Source: Mastacembelus armatus
Lineage: Eukaryota > Chordata > Actinopteri > Synbranchiformes > Mastacembelidae
DNA: 64,000 nucleotides
Assembly: GCF_900324485.2 (NCBI RefSeq)
Contig: NC_046654.1
Span: forward strand, 3,454,562-3,518,561
Direction of reading: 5' to 3'
In this document: positions 31,500-45,200 of the stretch, piece by piece
Position numbering within the stretch: the first letter of the stretch is position 1
Layout of the letters: the number at the start of each line of letters is the position of its first letter
Notes under the pieces: model-generated
The model's database searches: none
What the model was told of the DNA's origin: nothing
What the model saw: only the letters and a program-made list of their open reading frames with translations
Program-made: the position numbers and the translations under genes

Positions 31500-32725
31500 G
31501 AAATCAATTTAATGAATAACTTTGATAATATATAGACCAACTTCATATAACATGTGAATCATATGAGATTGACAATCACCATGATTAAAATGGTATTTCC
31601 AGCTGCTGGGGGCTATTCTGGTAACGAACTCACATCAAGAATAAAGTGTCAAGACATTTACACATCTATTCATGTATTGTAGCCTGTACAAAAATAATGC
31701 ATTTGATTTTCTTTATGATCTGGAAACATCAATCAACAGAGAAAGAAATCATGAGACAAATGTTGAGCAGTGCTTAAATCAAGCCACAGGAAGACTGATC
31801 ATACAAATAGAATAACAGCACCATACCTGGTGTTCCCTGTTCAGAATCTACACACTACCCGGTCTACAGCCTAATTTTCACCATGGGATCTGACACTGAC
31901 AGTTATTATAACTTTTGTAAGCAGACTACAAAATCCTTGTGATACCATTTTTCAAATTTTTACTTGTCACAGCAATTGCAGACACATACCTGCCAAAACA
32001 ACTGCAGAATTTTGTATGAAATGTTCTTTCTCATCACTACAGTTTTGAGAGAAGGCTCTGAGGAAAGTCAAACTCGCTTTGGTAGACATCCAACAATACA
32101 GACAGGTTATTACAGTCTTTTGGCAGTAGGTAGTTTAATCTATATGTTTACTGTTGAGATAACTTACAAAGCCATGGCACTATAACAAAAATCTATGGAG
32201 CAGATCCTACTTTGCTTCAGTGGACAAACTTAGAGCTGGCTGCTCTGACTTGTGCTCTGTCACAAGTGAAAGATCATGATAGCATTAAAAACACTGTTCT
32301 GAAAGGAAATCACATATTTTAAATGTCATTTTAGGCCATATTTGTATGAACACAGTATGTGCTAAATATGCTTTGAATAGCATGAGTAATCTTACTCTCT
32401 GCAAAAGCAAAAAGCTTTATTGTACCATGCTTATTGTTTTTCATTAAATTGTGGAGCAGCAGTGATACCAAGTGACCCTCCAAAATTCTTGCAAATAAAT
32501 AATGTTTCATTTCTGCGGAAATACACAGTGACATTGCATAAAACAACCCAAGGCACGCAACTTTTCCCTTTGTTTGCAGAGCAGTGCAAAGGCAGAAACT
32601 CAGGATGTGAGATATTATCTACCTAATGCTTGGTCTGACAGCCTGTGAGAAGCTGGATGAGGTTGTGTCCTGACATCAACTGTTGAATCTCAGCTCATAC
32701 AGGGGGGGCGGGAGAAAAAAAAAAC

Positions 32726-35700
32726 TTAGTGCAAAAACCGGATGCTCATTTTTTGTTCCACATCCACCTTTTCCAAGACCTGAGGAAACAATCAAAACAG
32801 AGAGTGACTGCTTTTATGTTGTGATCTTATAATGTGTAATGGGCTCAACCAAAAACGTATTTGGCAAGGATTAAGTTAAAACTCACAAAACATTAAACTT
32901 GCACTTTGGAACTTTAGAAACAAAAATCAGTATGTAGATGCTGAACCAGTTTTAATAATTAAATCACTTTGAAACAGTTTAACTTGTTCATAGTTCACTC
33001 AAATGATGGGAGCAGGACTAAAAATAATTCCTCCTGTATATCTTGTGCTGTCAGAGTAACTAAATAATGATGCAAATTCTACTTTATGCACATCAAGTAC
33101 TGTGTAAAATGTGCCCTTGGAAAATATTTTATTATTTTCTGTGGTTGCTTCTGGTCTCTGCTTGTGTCCCACTGGGGCCTACAAAGGCTAAAACTGTGCT
33201 GCATGTGCGGATGGCAGTGGTACATGGTCAGAGCTTTTCATGATAGACCCCCTTAAAACCGGATTTATGTTGATTATAGTTCAGTCTGAATACGTTATAA
33301 AGCATAAAAGGTAAAGAATACAGTAGAGCAAATAAATAAGCAAGTATTGTATATGTAACTTGCCTTGATGAATTCATTAAAGGAAATGGAGTTATCTCCA
33401 TTTGTGTCAGCCTCCTGGATGGTTCTATCAGCAATGCTGCCAAGTTGCTCATCTGAAATGTTTACGCCAACCATCATCCGCAAGACCTGCACAAAAAGTC
33501 CTTTTAAGGTTAATGAATAGCAGTGAAAACAGTTCCCAGCAAAGATTAAACACATGCCATGATGTCTGCTCCAACAATATGGTGAAATGTTTTGAAAACA
33601 ACGTTAATGCTCCATGTATTTAGCACAAAAAATGATAATTTGTAGGTACTTCAGTTAAATGGCAAGTAAACACCAGCCATGCTTCACTGTAGAAATGATT
33701 ATAAATAGCAGTGAACACATATTTGCAGAAAAACAGATACACAAATATTACTTTGAGTTTCAGGTTTGGTGTCGTACGGGCACCTGCATCACTTGAAGCA
33801 GGCGACACAAATGTTTTGCACAAAACAAGAGATCTGTCTGAGTCATTTAGCCTGAGCTTACAGCAATTACAGGTCACACAATGTCACAGAAACCGAGGTG
33901 GCTTCACAGAGGGACGACAAATAACAGAGAGAGCACAGAGGAAGTCAAAATACTGGATATTAGACTGTCTGGGAAAATGAACCTGTAATTAAGGTGCTAT
34001 ATCACATCATTATCAGCATATGGGCAAAGTCTTCCTATCAACCTGGAAATCCCTCCCTGTGTAAAGCACTTTCAAACAGAACAGATATTGCACAATAGTA
34101 TTTGTTTCTTTGTTAAACATAAAATGAACTCCAAATGTTTCCAGAGGTATAATGGATTTTGATAAAGAAAAAAATGTTCCTTTAAAATTATTAACCATCT
34201 GGCTGATTTACTTATTGTGAGAAGCAGCTGTTTCCACAAACATCAGCTGACTCAACATCTTACTTAGACAAAACCATCTACTCACCTGCAACAGCTCATC
34301 CCGAGAGATTTTGTCATCTCTGTCCAGGTCATACAGACGGAAAGCAACTGGAAATAAAAAATAAAACAAAACAAAACAAAACAGTTAAAGTAGTCATGAG
34401 AGACATGGTAAGCCCTTGTTACGAAATTCCTTGACCATTTATAATACTGGTCACCAAATCCACCCAGACACGCCCCTTGACAGAATTGTACACTCACAGA
34501 GCAGCTTGTTTGTCCTGCTGTTCAAAGGCTCGCTGGCAGTGTGATCCTTGTTCTTCTCATTGTCCTCAATGGGTCTAAAGTGAGCCAAGGTCCGCATGAA
34601 TCCCCTGAAGTTCACCTGGTCCTCTCTAAAGAACAGAGACAAACAAAATAGGCAAGAAATAAATTCTTTAGGGCTGGCTCAGGTTACCTTTAGGCTTGAA
34701 ATAAAGATTAGCTGCGACACAATGAAACTAGTGGTGATCTAACTCCATTCTTCAGAGCTCAGCACTCTCCACGTCTGTTCTGATGTTGTTCTAAAGCAAA
34801 TAAGCCAAAGTCATACAAACAAGTACTCCTGAGAAACCATTAAAAGCCATGGGTGAAATTAAAATGCCTACACATTTGGCTTTTTAGGATTTTAATGATA
34901 CATCTGAAAACATCTGGTTTTCAGCTTCAGGACTGATAAAACAGCCAAACAGCCAAACATACACTGGAAACCTGCGGTGCCCAAAGGCCAACGTTTTTTT
35001 TCTTTACAGATTTGGCAGAAAAGACTGGGGTTCTTAAGTCTACAGTCAAGGAGCCACAACTGAAAAGCTTGATGGTCTGGTTCAGCTCTGTGGTGGTAGT
35101 GACTCAAACCTATAATCCACGCTGCAAAAAACAAGATCTCCAAATACTGCAGACCGATAACATGGTCAACTCACCCCTCAGGAAAGAAAGCATTGATGAT
35201 TCTGTCTCCCAGAGGATTGATTGCCAACTCAGGAATCCTCTGGAAATCTTCTCGACTGCAAACAGAAAAAATATGAAAGAGCACAGAACACGATATATGT
35301 GAAAGTGTCCTGGGTCCATCAGTAGGACTGGAAGTCAGCTAAGACATATAAAAAAATCTGACTGTTGTGGCAACTAATGAATGATAAGAAAGTCACCTTG
35401 GACATGAATGAGGTTGCACCTGACTATGCACTATGATTGGAAGCACTGGAGCAAGAACAAGTGGAACAAAAAGCTTGTTATGGGTAAACACACCATCTTT
35501 CTTCAAAAAGAATGACTCTCACAAAACCGTATAAAGACATTTGTTTATTTTTCCCTTGAAAACTGATCCGTAAAAGAGTCCTCTGTCACGAAATCAAAAG
35601 ACGATGTGGAACTAAAGTTTGTTCTAAAATTTCAGAGCTTTACACGTTTTTCTGCTGTGTTGAACAAGCACAGACCTAGATGCTAATCAAAACCACAGAA

Positions 35701-37089
35701 ATGTCACACTGGCATCTCAACTTAACACTTAGCTTAACACTCAAAATCTGACTGTGCTCTGATAATAAAGTTGATGAATGATTTCATTAACACTCACTGT
35801 GAAAACCATCTGGGAATGAGTGATGGCTTGACAAACTGGGTGACAGCAACTATCTAATGACTGATCTATTGACATTTATTCAACAGTCTGTCTGCTGAAT
35901 AAAAAGAACACTGTTCTGCAACACTGCTTACTGAAAAAAATCTATTTCTACAATCAAGCTAATCAGACCTGTTTAAATAACAGCTGGGAAAGGGATCAGA
36001 GTCATCAGCACCTCACTGGTGTTTAATGTGTTTATTTTAACAAATGATGCTTTTCTTCTTGCTTACCTGAGGGTGCCGTTTTCACCTTTATCCAGACTGG
36101 TGAAGCGGCTGTACAGGCGAGTTATCTGACTGTGGGAGACTAGAGAAAACAACACAAGATATCATATATACAGCACATCTGCCAAATTATGTTTACCAGA
36201 TGTCACTGCTAGTCATCTCCAAAAGCTGTATGTATGCAGTATTACCTGTGGTGGTGGATAAAGTACTCAAATCCTTTACTTAAGTAAAAGTACCAATACA
36301 TTAATGTAAAAGCAAACTGGTCCTGTGTGTGACTTACGATTACGTATGTCATTAGTAATTTATTGTTACTGGTACATCATTGTTTCAACAGCAGATTACT
36401 GCTGTAGCTGGTTTATATACGGTTTAGTCCGGTGATTCACAGCCAAGGGATTAAGCCCGCCCCAAAGAGTCACAGAATAAATCTTCGATGTCACAGGCTG
36501 ATTATCGGCATAAAAAAAAAGAAAAGAATGATATTCTGACGCACAAATTTTATAGCCTGGCCAGTCAGTCCAACCCTTTTCCTATTCTATACAAAGAATT
36601 TTCATTAATATTTATACATTCTGTCTCTGAGAAAGGAGTGGGTCTGGCTGGCCAAGCTACAGATTTTAGAAGGAAACTGCAAGCAACTCACAGTGATCTG
36701 AAATGTGATATATGAGGTTTAAAGATTGATACCAATGAATATATTTCAAAACTTTAAATTATGTCAAATCTCACACAGTGAAGTTACTAGTAACTATTCT
36801 AATACAGTAATAGGACAGTAATATAAATTGAATGGGGTAAAAAGTACAGTATTTGCCAATGAGGCTTAGTGGAATAGAAGTATAAAGCAGCAGAATGAGG
36901 AACCTTATAATAATAGTTAATGTCAATGTAATACAGTTAATTATTAGAGTAGGCACAACAGCAAAAATCACGGTCCAACAACAGAAACAGGAGATTTCAC
37001 TGAGGAAATATATTTAACTCACAGCCAGTCTCCTTCTTAATTTCCTCGATTTCCTCTTCTCGGAGTAACGTGGATGCTCTGGAGCCCAT
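32726..37089 (-). CDS. chp1: Calcineurin B homologous protein 1 (CHP1), complete
   Basis: CHP1 is a myristoylated EF-hand protein that binds and stabilises plasma-membrane Na+/H+ exchangers (NHE1) and also activates GPAT4. Seven coding exons: 37089-37023, 36139-36067, 35255-35175, 34625-34498, 34347-34286, 33486-33364, 32779-32726, in frame, giving 195 aa, exactly the human length. MGSRAS at the start is the N-myristoylation signal. Two calcium-binding loops are intact: [12 protein letters not shown] (about 123-134) and [12 protein letters not shown] (about 164-175). The two N-terminal EF-hands are degenerate, as in the family. It ends KMSIRFLH. The intron after residue 178 has a GC donor (AAG|GCAAGT); the others are GT-AG. 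Its 3' side abuts the cyrano promoter. Confidence 0.97.
36246..36900 (+). repeat. Teleost interspersed element (AAGTAAAAGTAC family), with inner unrelated segment
   Basis: The 5' part (GTGGTGGATAAAGTACTCAA, CCTTTACTTAAGTAAAAGTACC, then GCTGTAGCTGGTTTATATAC) and the 3' part (AAAAAGTACAGTATTTGCC, AGTGGAATAGAAGTATAAAG) match, in order, the two halves of a very common teleost non-autonomous element. About 300 bases in the middle (roughly 36450-36760) do not match and may be a later insertion. It lies in chp1 intron 1. Family name not assigned. Confidence 0.65.
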
Positions 37090-37440
37090 GGTTAAATGCT
37101 AGAGGTTAAAAAACCAGCGGAATTATTTGTCGTCTTGCGCAACCAGACCAGCTGTGAACGAACCTCTACCCGGACCGATGTTAAAGTTAGCAACAGGCTA
37201 ACTTAGCAAGCTAACAGCTGATCGGTTGTTTTTCTGGAGCTGAGCCGCTTCAGTCGGTCGCACCTTTCTGTCCTCCTGGAGATGTAGCTCGATAGAGAGG
37301 ATGACTGGGACTAAAGGTTTTCTCTGGGCTGCCGTGTTCTCATGTTACTGAAACGCGTTTCCGCCAGCTTGTCTTCCGGTTTATGACGTGAGTGGGCGGG
37401 ATTCAACCGGGGCACCTCCCGCTCCAGGACAGCCCCCGAG
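37090..37440 (-). promoter_or_regulatory. chp1 5' UTR and promoter
   Basis: GC-richer sequence directly upstream of the chp1 ATG, including GTGGGCGGG near 37391-37399 as a GC box and CTTCCGGT near 37373-37380 as an ETS-like site. It is typical of a TATA-less housekeeping promoter. Start site not defined. Confidence 0.5.
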
Positions 37441-38745
37441 GAGCTGAGTTTCTTGCCTGCCTAAAACTCCGACATAATTAATACATTTCAATTATAAACA
37501 TCACATCAGTGACTCTGTCGAACAAATACATTTACTTGCAATTCACAGAAAAACTAGCGGACATCTCCTTGAAAGTTCATAGCGTTAAGTCTTTTCAGTC
37601 AAAAAGAGGGAGACCATCCTTCTTGGGGAACCGTTTTCACCATAACACTGTTAAACTAAAAAATCCAAGGCCATAGGTTACAGGTACATAGACATGAGGA
37701 AACAAACAGAACTGAATACGCTGTTACTTGTTTTATAATTACATGGAGTTTAAAAAACAAAGACAAGAAATTCAGATATTTAGACGACTTCTTCCACTTC
37801 CTAAGAATTGGTTAGAATACTAATACTAATACTAATACTAATAGTTTGTGTATTAAGAAAGAATAATTTAGAAAAAAACAATATCATTGATAACTCATAC
37901 ATTAATCTGACGTTTACACCAGCATATAGCAAAAATGCAAAAATCAATGACTGTAGACTATAGTATTTTCTAATAATAAAATCAAATGTCAATTAACATA
38001 CATTGCAAATAATAGACAAACACCATCAACTATGAAATCTCAGCCATTGAATAATAAATACAGAGGGAGAATTATAAAATAATCGACAAATAAGAAAAGA
38101 AGTCAAAAAATGTCACCACTAAATGTCATTAATTATCTATTATTGTTCTTACTATTATGGAAATTCAGCTAATACAAACCAAAAAATATTAACCTCATGG
38201 TGGCGCTAGAGGAGAAGCTCATCAAGGTCTTAGTTTTAATGGCCAAAGTGGTGAATTGCATTGGATCTAGTAAAAGATAAAATCTATTCATTGGACTGGT
38301 CTGAAGCTCAGTACAGACATTACTTTTATTCTGTGATGCTTTTGTCAGGTCAACATTTCAGTTGGTTCAATGATCTGGTTTATAACCAAACAACTGCAAA
38401 AGCAATAACATATCCATCATGCGCTTGTGTTTTGTCCATGTTAATACATGCATAAAACATAATGTACAGTTAGATATTCATTGCTAATATCTAATTGAAG
38501 AGAATATTTTTAATGTGAAGAAGCCTCAAAGTGTTATTTTCAGACTCTAGTAAAACATCGGGTGTTAAAATGAGCTCACAGAAGGCCAAAAACCTCAGAA
38601 AGCACAGAGCAGCTCAGGTGATGATGGTCAGACTAACTCTTGTTAATATATTGAACTATTGCCCCATGTGAACTATTCCAAAAAGTTGTCATTGATATTA
38701 GGGGCTAATCAAAACTTGCATGTACACAAGTAAAATCAAGTACGA
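37441..38745. other. Intergenic spacer between chp1 and lgmn, with CTCF-like motif
   Basis: AT-rich with no coding exons. An ACTAAT microsatellite lies at about 37818-37842. CCTCATGGTGGCGCT at 38193-38207 matches about 12 of 15 positions of the CTCF core. The surrounding sequence resembles a short teleost repeat, so the motif may be repeat-borne. Confidence 0.4.
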
Positions 38746-38752
38746 GTCATTT

Positions 38753-38758
38753 TTTATT
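38753..38758 (-). terminator. lgmn polyadenylation signal (candidate)
   Basis: Plus-strand TTTATT reads AATAAA on the minus strand, about 460 bases past the lgmn stop; another copy lies at 38776-38781. Confidence 0.45.
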
Positions 38759-39218
38759 GGTTTTGACTGTCATGTTTTATTTCAAGATCCCTGTGTTTCA
38801 GCACGTCTTTGAGGTTTGAGAAGCATTCATTGGTTCATGGTACATCCTTTACATGCCAATCACATATTCATGCCAGACCTTTTGTACCACAAATAAAGCT
38901 GAGAGCAAAAAACAATTACACAATTATAATTTTCAATTCTATGTCCTAAAAAAAAACAAAACAAAACAAACAAAAAAAAAACCCAAAAACATCCATTCAC
39001 ATCACAGTTCAACTCATCATAAAAAAGTTTCTAAAATTCTCAGTAAAAATCAAATAACATTACAGGTTTTTAAAAAAAAGTGTTTTAGTGTGTTGATAGA
39101 ACAGTAATGTCAACTCAATGTCATATTGATTCCTAAGCAGTGCAAAGAGGAGCTTCGTCTCCTCAGGCTTTTCCACAGCAGACTAATTTGAGATTGTAAT
39201 GGATTTGTAGAATTTCTT

Positions 39219-42200
39219 TTAGTTGCTGGATGAACACACAGAGTCCATGGCCAGCTGAATGCTGCAGAGGAGAAATACCAAATAACACAGTAAAAAAAAA
39301 TACCCATCACATGTTCATAGAGCATGAAATTGCATCTGAAAATGGCTTCTCCTTTTATAATTAACAGTCCAAAACCTCAAGGTGAAAATATCCACTGGCT
39401 TGAGAAAATCCTTGTAGTTGAGAGAGGCTGGACCAGCTTACTGGACTGACTTCTTTGGCATGTTTGGCTGATAAATGCTTATTCATCTATATGAATCCAT
39501 AAACAAATTCAGCAACAAATCTTTTCAGCACTAGACTAGTATTAAATGGCTGTTACTGTTAATGGATCTGTTCATTTATAGAAGGTATTTCCACCATAAT
39601 GGAGGCTGATCCATTACCACAGCTACTACAAGCAGCTTCTAACATCTTGTGTGATCTGCAGTGTTTACAATATTGACTTCACATGTAGGCTAGATCAGTC
39701 TATTGCAAGCATCCAAACTGTGTAATTAATGTAACAGTTATTTAGTGGCTTAAATGTAGTTTTAGAGTGATGGTAACCAGGACTGAAATGGAAATATTTC
39801 TGTTGCCAAATTCTCTGCAATAAAATTGCTCCAGGGTCATCTATAGCTCTGTAGCATATCTATTCATTTTTATTATTAATTAAATTAAATAAAGGTTGTA
39901 TTTTAAAATGCATTTGCCTGTTTCTTTTTGATGCAATGTCTATTTACAATGAGATACAACATATTTGATATAGATTGCCTACTTTTTTAAAAAAAAAAAA
40001 TAGATGCATTACCCTTTTAAAAGGCCGGTAATTTTAAATAGTTTAGTTATTGTCGACAAATATCATTGCATCAATTCATCACTGGTTTGGGCTTTTCATT
40101 TGGGATTTTCAGAGAACAAATACAGAACATCACCTCATCAGAACATCATCATCAGAACATCGCCTCTGAAATCAGAAATAGGCTGATTGAATACTGTGAT
40201 TTTTTAAATGAAGTCATACCTCTCTGCAGGATATCCCCTCTCACACAGGTTTACCAGAGCATACAGATGTCTCAGAGCATATTCGTACTGAAACAGAAGA
40301 GGACATCATGCATAAAAAATGTCATCATAGTTTATGCTTTACAATGACTATTTATATATCAATAACCAAAGTTTATTTCCCCCTGTTGTATTTGTGGCAT
40401 TCGAAATGTCAAACCATTTTCTGGAGAAATATTTATGAATAAACCCATACAGCTGTGTGAAAGCACCTCTGAAATACCGTGGTCACGTCATACACTCACA
40501 CGTCATACAAATGGTTTTTCATTTGGTAAAAAGTGAAAATGAAAATCTCAGCATTCAGTCTACAGAGGTTATCATTCATCCAGGTATTATATATATGTAT
40601 CTATATATGCGAGAAGTGGGCATTCAGTCAGAATTGGAGAAGCTTCTCTAAACCTAAAAAAGTGCAGCTGCCTATTTTTACCATTTGAGATATCTCTGGA
40701 GTGAAAAACAAATTTTCTGGTCACAAGTGTAGAGTTACACTTCCTGCTCCTGGAGTGTATCTGTTGCCTCTGGGTTAGTGCCAGCTGAATGCAAAAAGGC
40801 AAATGAATGCAGTCTGATCCCTGCTGGTGTGAAATGTATCTGCTGTTTCCCCATTTGTGGCAGAACCAGACCCTTAGCTAGTCAACCATTAGGGCTAAAT
40901 GTGGACATGAAAGCTGTGATCTGGTTTAAATGAGCAGCTCTACCTGAGGTTTGTGCCAGTTGAAGCAGCTGTTTTTGAAGTGGCTGACTGCAGCCTTGTA
41001 GCACTGATGCTGGGACAGTTCGGCTCGTTCATTGAAAACCTCGTCAGCCTTGAGCTTATTGCCGGTCACCCTCTCGACCACTCGGTGCATAGTCTCAGCC
41101 AAGACCTCCCTGATCTGAACACAGACACACACGTTCACACGCTGTTATAAACTGCCATCGTAAATGACTTGAAACATTTGGCCAAAACACCGGAGGGCTT
41201 GTCCCTCTTTACCTTGAGGTGGGTGCTGATCTCCATCAGCAGCCCTCTTGCAACTCTGATGTCATTGGAGGCCATCATCTTCCTCTTGAGGATGGCCAGA
41301 GGAACATCAGGGCTCGGGGTCAGATCCAGATTCTGAACTGGCTGCAGAGTGACTGGAGGAGTGGGGGTAGTGTCTGCTTTGGGGTTGCCTTGGAAAGCTA
41401 TTACCTTCATGTGGGCCATTGTCTGTAGAGAAAATCAACTCAAGATAAGCAACAAAATAAGGACAGTTCTTTCCATCATCAATAGCCAGTCACCTCCACC
41501 AGTCAGAGACTTAATAAAATACTACTTGTCCAGTTTTATTTTGGCTAATGTGGATTTGCCACTAACAGAGACAGATATTTGGTTCTCAGTCAGTTAAGTT
41601 ATTTTTCACTCACCTTGTTTCCATACTGCTGGACATGGCTGGTGTTTGTGTGGGTCTTCACAATCTTGAACTGCTTTAGCAAAGTTTCTTTTTTCAGGTC
41701 CTCCTGGAAGGACAATGTCAAACCAAAAAAAAAAAAAAAAACCAAACATTAGAAACAAAATATGGCTAAAATAAATTTTGCCATAATCTGAAAAATTATT
41801 CATTTAAATGGGCTCGACAATGTGGTTAGTACTTTTGTTTTACTTTCTGCTTGTGAGGGACAAGTTTCTGTTTCGGGATGGTCACATTTTGTAGGCCCAC
41901 AGGTGCAATTTTATGAAAACACTATGGCTGTTTGAAAGTCACCACTTCCTTTTCCTGCCTGTTTGAAACCAGGTGTGCGGAACAACAAATAAATCTTTAA
42001 GGGACTACATGTAGTCTGAGATACTATTACATAGGTCAATATCAGTCAGCAACAGAGTGGAAAAATAATCATAAACAAAATAAACTATGAAACTCATTTG
42101 AAACTGCTCATATGAAGGATGTCCATTTTCATAGTTTTAACTAGATCGAAAACTAGTGTGGGTGCTGTGATTCAGATCCACCCACCATATCAGAATCCTC

Positions 42201-45200
42201 CATCCAGATAACACTGTACCAGTCGCCCAGGTATGTGTCCCTCTTCTCGTCATAGTAGCAGGCGTAAGAGGACTCATGCGCGTTGGCTGCTGTGGTGGCG
42301 TACACTGAGACAAATACAAGAGACATTCTTATGTAAACGTGTGCAATGGTTTGGAAAAAAACTGCATGTTGGAGTAAAGCAGGTCTGAACATGACTCACA
42401 CGTCTGCTGGCAGAAACAAGTTAAGGAGAATAAAACCTTTCCTTTCTATTTGGACTTCAGATACGGCAGGAAGTCATTTAGATCCCAAATGAATGATATG
42501 TCAAAAAAACAAAACCTGTCTTTGGTTGAATAATAAAACAATCCAGGTCACATGATGTTTATCACATGAGGCCAAGCACATGACAGTGACTAGGCTCTCA
42601 AATTACCACAAGTCATTTTGCTGACATCAGTGTTTGACTAGACATTACACTGAAGTACAAGTAAACTCAACAAACCATAGCGCTGACCTCAGTGTAGTCA
42701 AGAAAGATGTAAAACAAACCAGGGTTAAATAAACAAGCTATTAACCTTGTTAAAGGACCCACTTGAGGTTAGAGCTTCTATCCCTGGCACCGAGCTGACA
42801 CTTCAGTTGTTTATTTGTTTGGATTTGTTGGGTTTTTTCTTTTTTGTAAAGGGCCTTGAGATGATTGAATAGTGATTTGGCACCATACAAATAAAACTGA
42901 ATTAAATAAAACTGAGTTGAATTGTTTAGTTGAAAAGTCAAGCTCATGTTATTGTGGGTTTTGCTGATCTGAGCTGGTTCATTATCTTTTTGGTTTGAAT
43001 GCTGAGATAAAAGTTTAGCTCACCATCAATATTGTCAGGCAGCTTGTTCATCATTGACCCAGACTCACATGCCTCGATGTAGAACACCATCTGTCAATGA
43101 ATACGTGAGGAGGGTGGGGGGGTCAGGACAGAAAAAAAAGGCAAAAAGCACAGTTACCATCACCTGTATATTTTATCACTGACCTACATTCACACAGGCT
43201 GTACATATATACAGTACAGACCTAAATGTTACACAAAAGCATGTAGCTGTGCACCTTTTTGTATTTCTTGTTTTCGTGCATGTATTTAATGGCCTCCTGG
43301 AGGTCTTCCACGTGGAGCTACATGGAGAGGGAGAGATCACAAAAATTAATGTTCAAATTTCAGAGCAGGTAAATCATCAAGTTACATTTATAGTAGTCTG
43401 TTATATACAGACATGTACAGCAGCTTTAACAGTTGATGTTAATAATGAAGCCTCTCTGATTAGTAACTTGACAGGCTAAATGAATAGTGCTGGGTATCAA
43501 ACCTCAAATCTTTTTTTGGTAATAAACAAAGTATGTAAATCTGTCAGATGTCTCAGGCAATATTTAATGTCTAGTGAGATTTGTACTCTTATTATTTAAA
43601 TACATTTTATTACAGCTACCTGTGTTTATTTATCATTTGATATTTGGGAACCAGCTGTTTAAAACAACAATGCTAACTAATAAGTATTTTAGTGCTGCAT
43701 GCTAAAAGGTTAACTTTCGTAAATTAGCACTAGACACAAATTGCAGCTGTGCCTGATGGGAACGTCAGTTTTAAAGATATTTAATAACAAACCAAAGCAT
43801 AGGACAAATGACAGTTTTGCCCAAGGTGATTGTGCTACATGTACCACAAATGGATCACTGAAGTTAGTACATTTTAATATAAAGGGAACAAGGATATCGT
43901 GCCCAACACATCCTCTAGTCACAGACATACATGTGATCCTCATGGAAACACTGACAGAAAGTAAGAGGAACACCGAGTCAGCACGATTCATACTCTTGTT
44001 GAGGATGTTTAAACATTTTAGCCTGGACCAAAGTCATAGACCAACTGACACTGCTATCTCTAGAGAGTACTGTAGTTACAACACAAACAAAGAAGAGGTT
44101 TTGTGAAAAACCTAAACAGTTTTCTAAAGTAAGAATTGTTTTACTATCTTCTTGAAAGTCACTTTGTTGAGCGGAAACCTGCCCTACACATGATGTTTCA
44201 AAGACTGACCACAGCTGTGTCACTGGATCTCACATAAAGACACGACTGATCTTGAGAAAGATAACATCTGGCCAAACCAGCTGAGCAACGTAATATTTAT
44301 TCCTTTTTTTTTTTTTTTTTTTTTTTTGCTAGTTAGGAACGATTTGCCTTTGTTAGGGCAAGCTTACACGTGAACATTACTAATATCAGGAAGTAAGAAA
44401 GTGCTTACATCATCATTGGGAAAAGCCAGAATACCTGGTGCCCCATGATCAGTGAAATACACAAACACATTGTCTTTGGGGCCGCTGCCAAAGAAAAAAG
44501 AACAAGGTTAACAAAAAAAAAAACCCCAAACAAAATATCAAACAAACCGTGTCATTGTGATAGTTTCAGATTCACTGCTTCATATCTAGTTCTCTTTGAT
44601 AATCACTTGCCTCTTCAACACTTTTCCAGAGCCACCTTTAACTTTTGATGCGTCACCCTTCAGCACTGCCAGAAAGTTTTCTGGGGTCACATCCTGCAGA
44701 AAAACACCCATTCAGAAATAAAAAGTCAAACTATCTGTGTGACTGCCAAGGGTATTCAAGACTCCCGATTTACACTATTGTATAAGCATTTGAGCTGAAG
44801 CACTCACATCCCCAGTGTAGTCTTTAGGAACTCCCTTGTACACGTCTGTGCCGTTCGGCCTGTTGATCAAAATCCCTGGGGTGGGGTTTCTGGAAACAAA
44901 AATGATTCAGATTTACACAAGGAAATGGAAAAAGCTAACAAAACATTTTGGCATGACAAACAGCCAAAAGATGGCTTCATTATTTTTAAAGATGTGTGTT
45001 TATTTTATTTGTTATTGCTTTTTATATTTTATTGTCTTTGTAGTTCTGATTCTGATTAACCAATTAGGTGCCAGAACCAGAAACTGACAACAACGCCCTT
45101 AATTTACACAAAACTGCACTGTTACAGTAATTTGTCAGCTCCATCATTCAAATCATTATTTGCAGTCAATGAAAAACATTTGCAGCTAAAAGTGGAAAAA

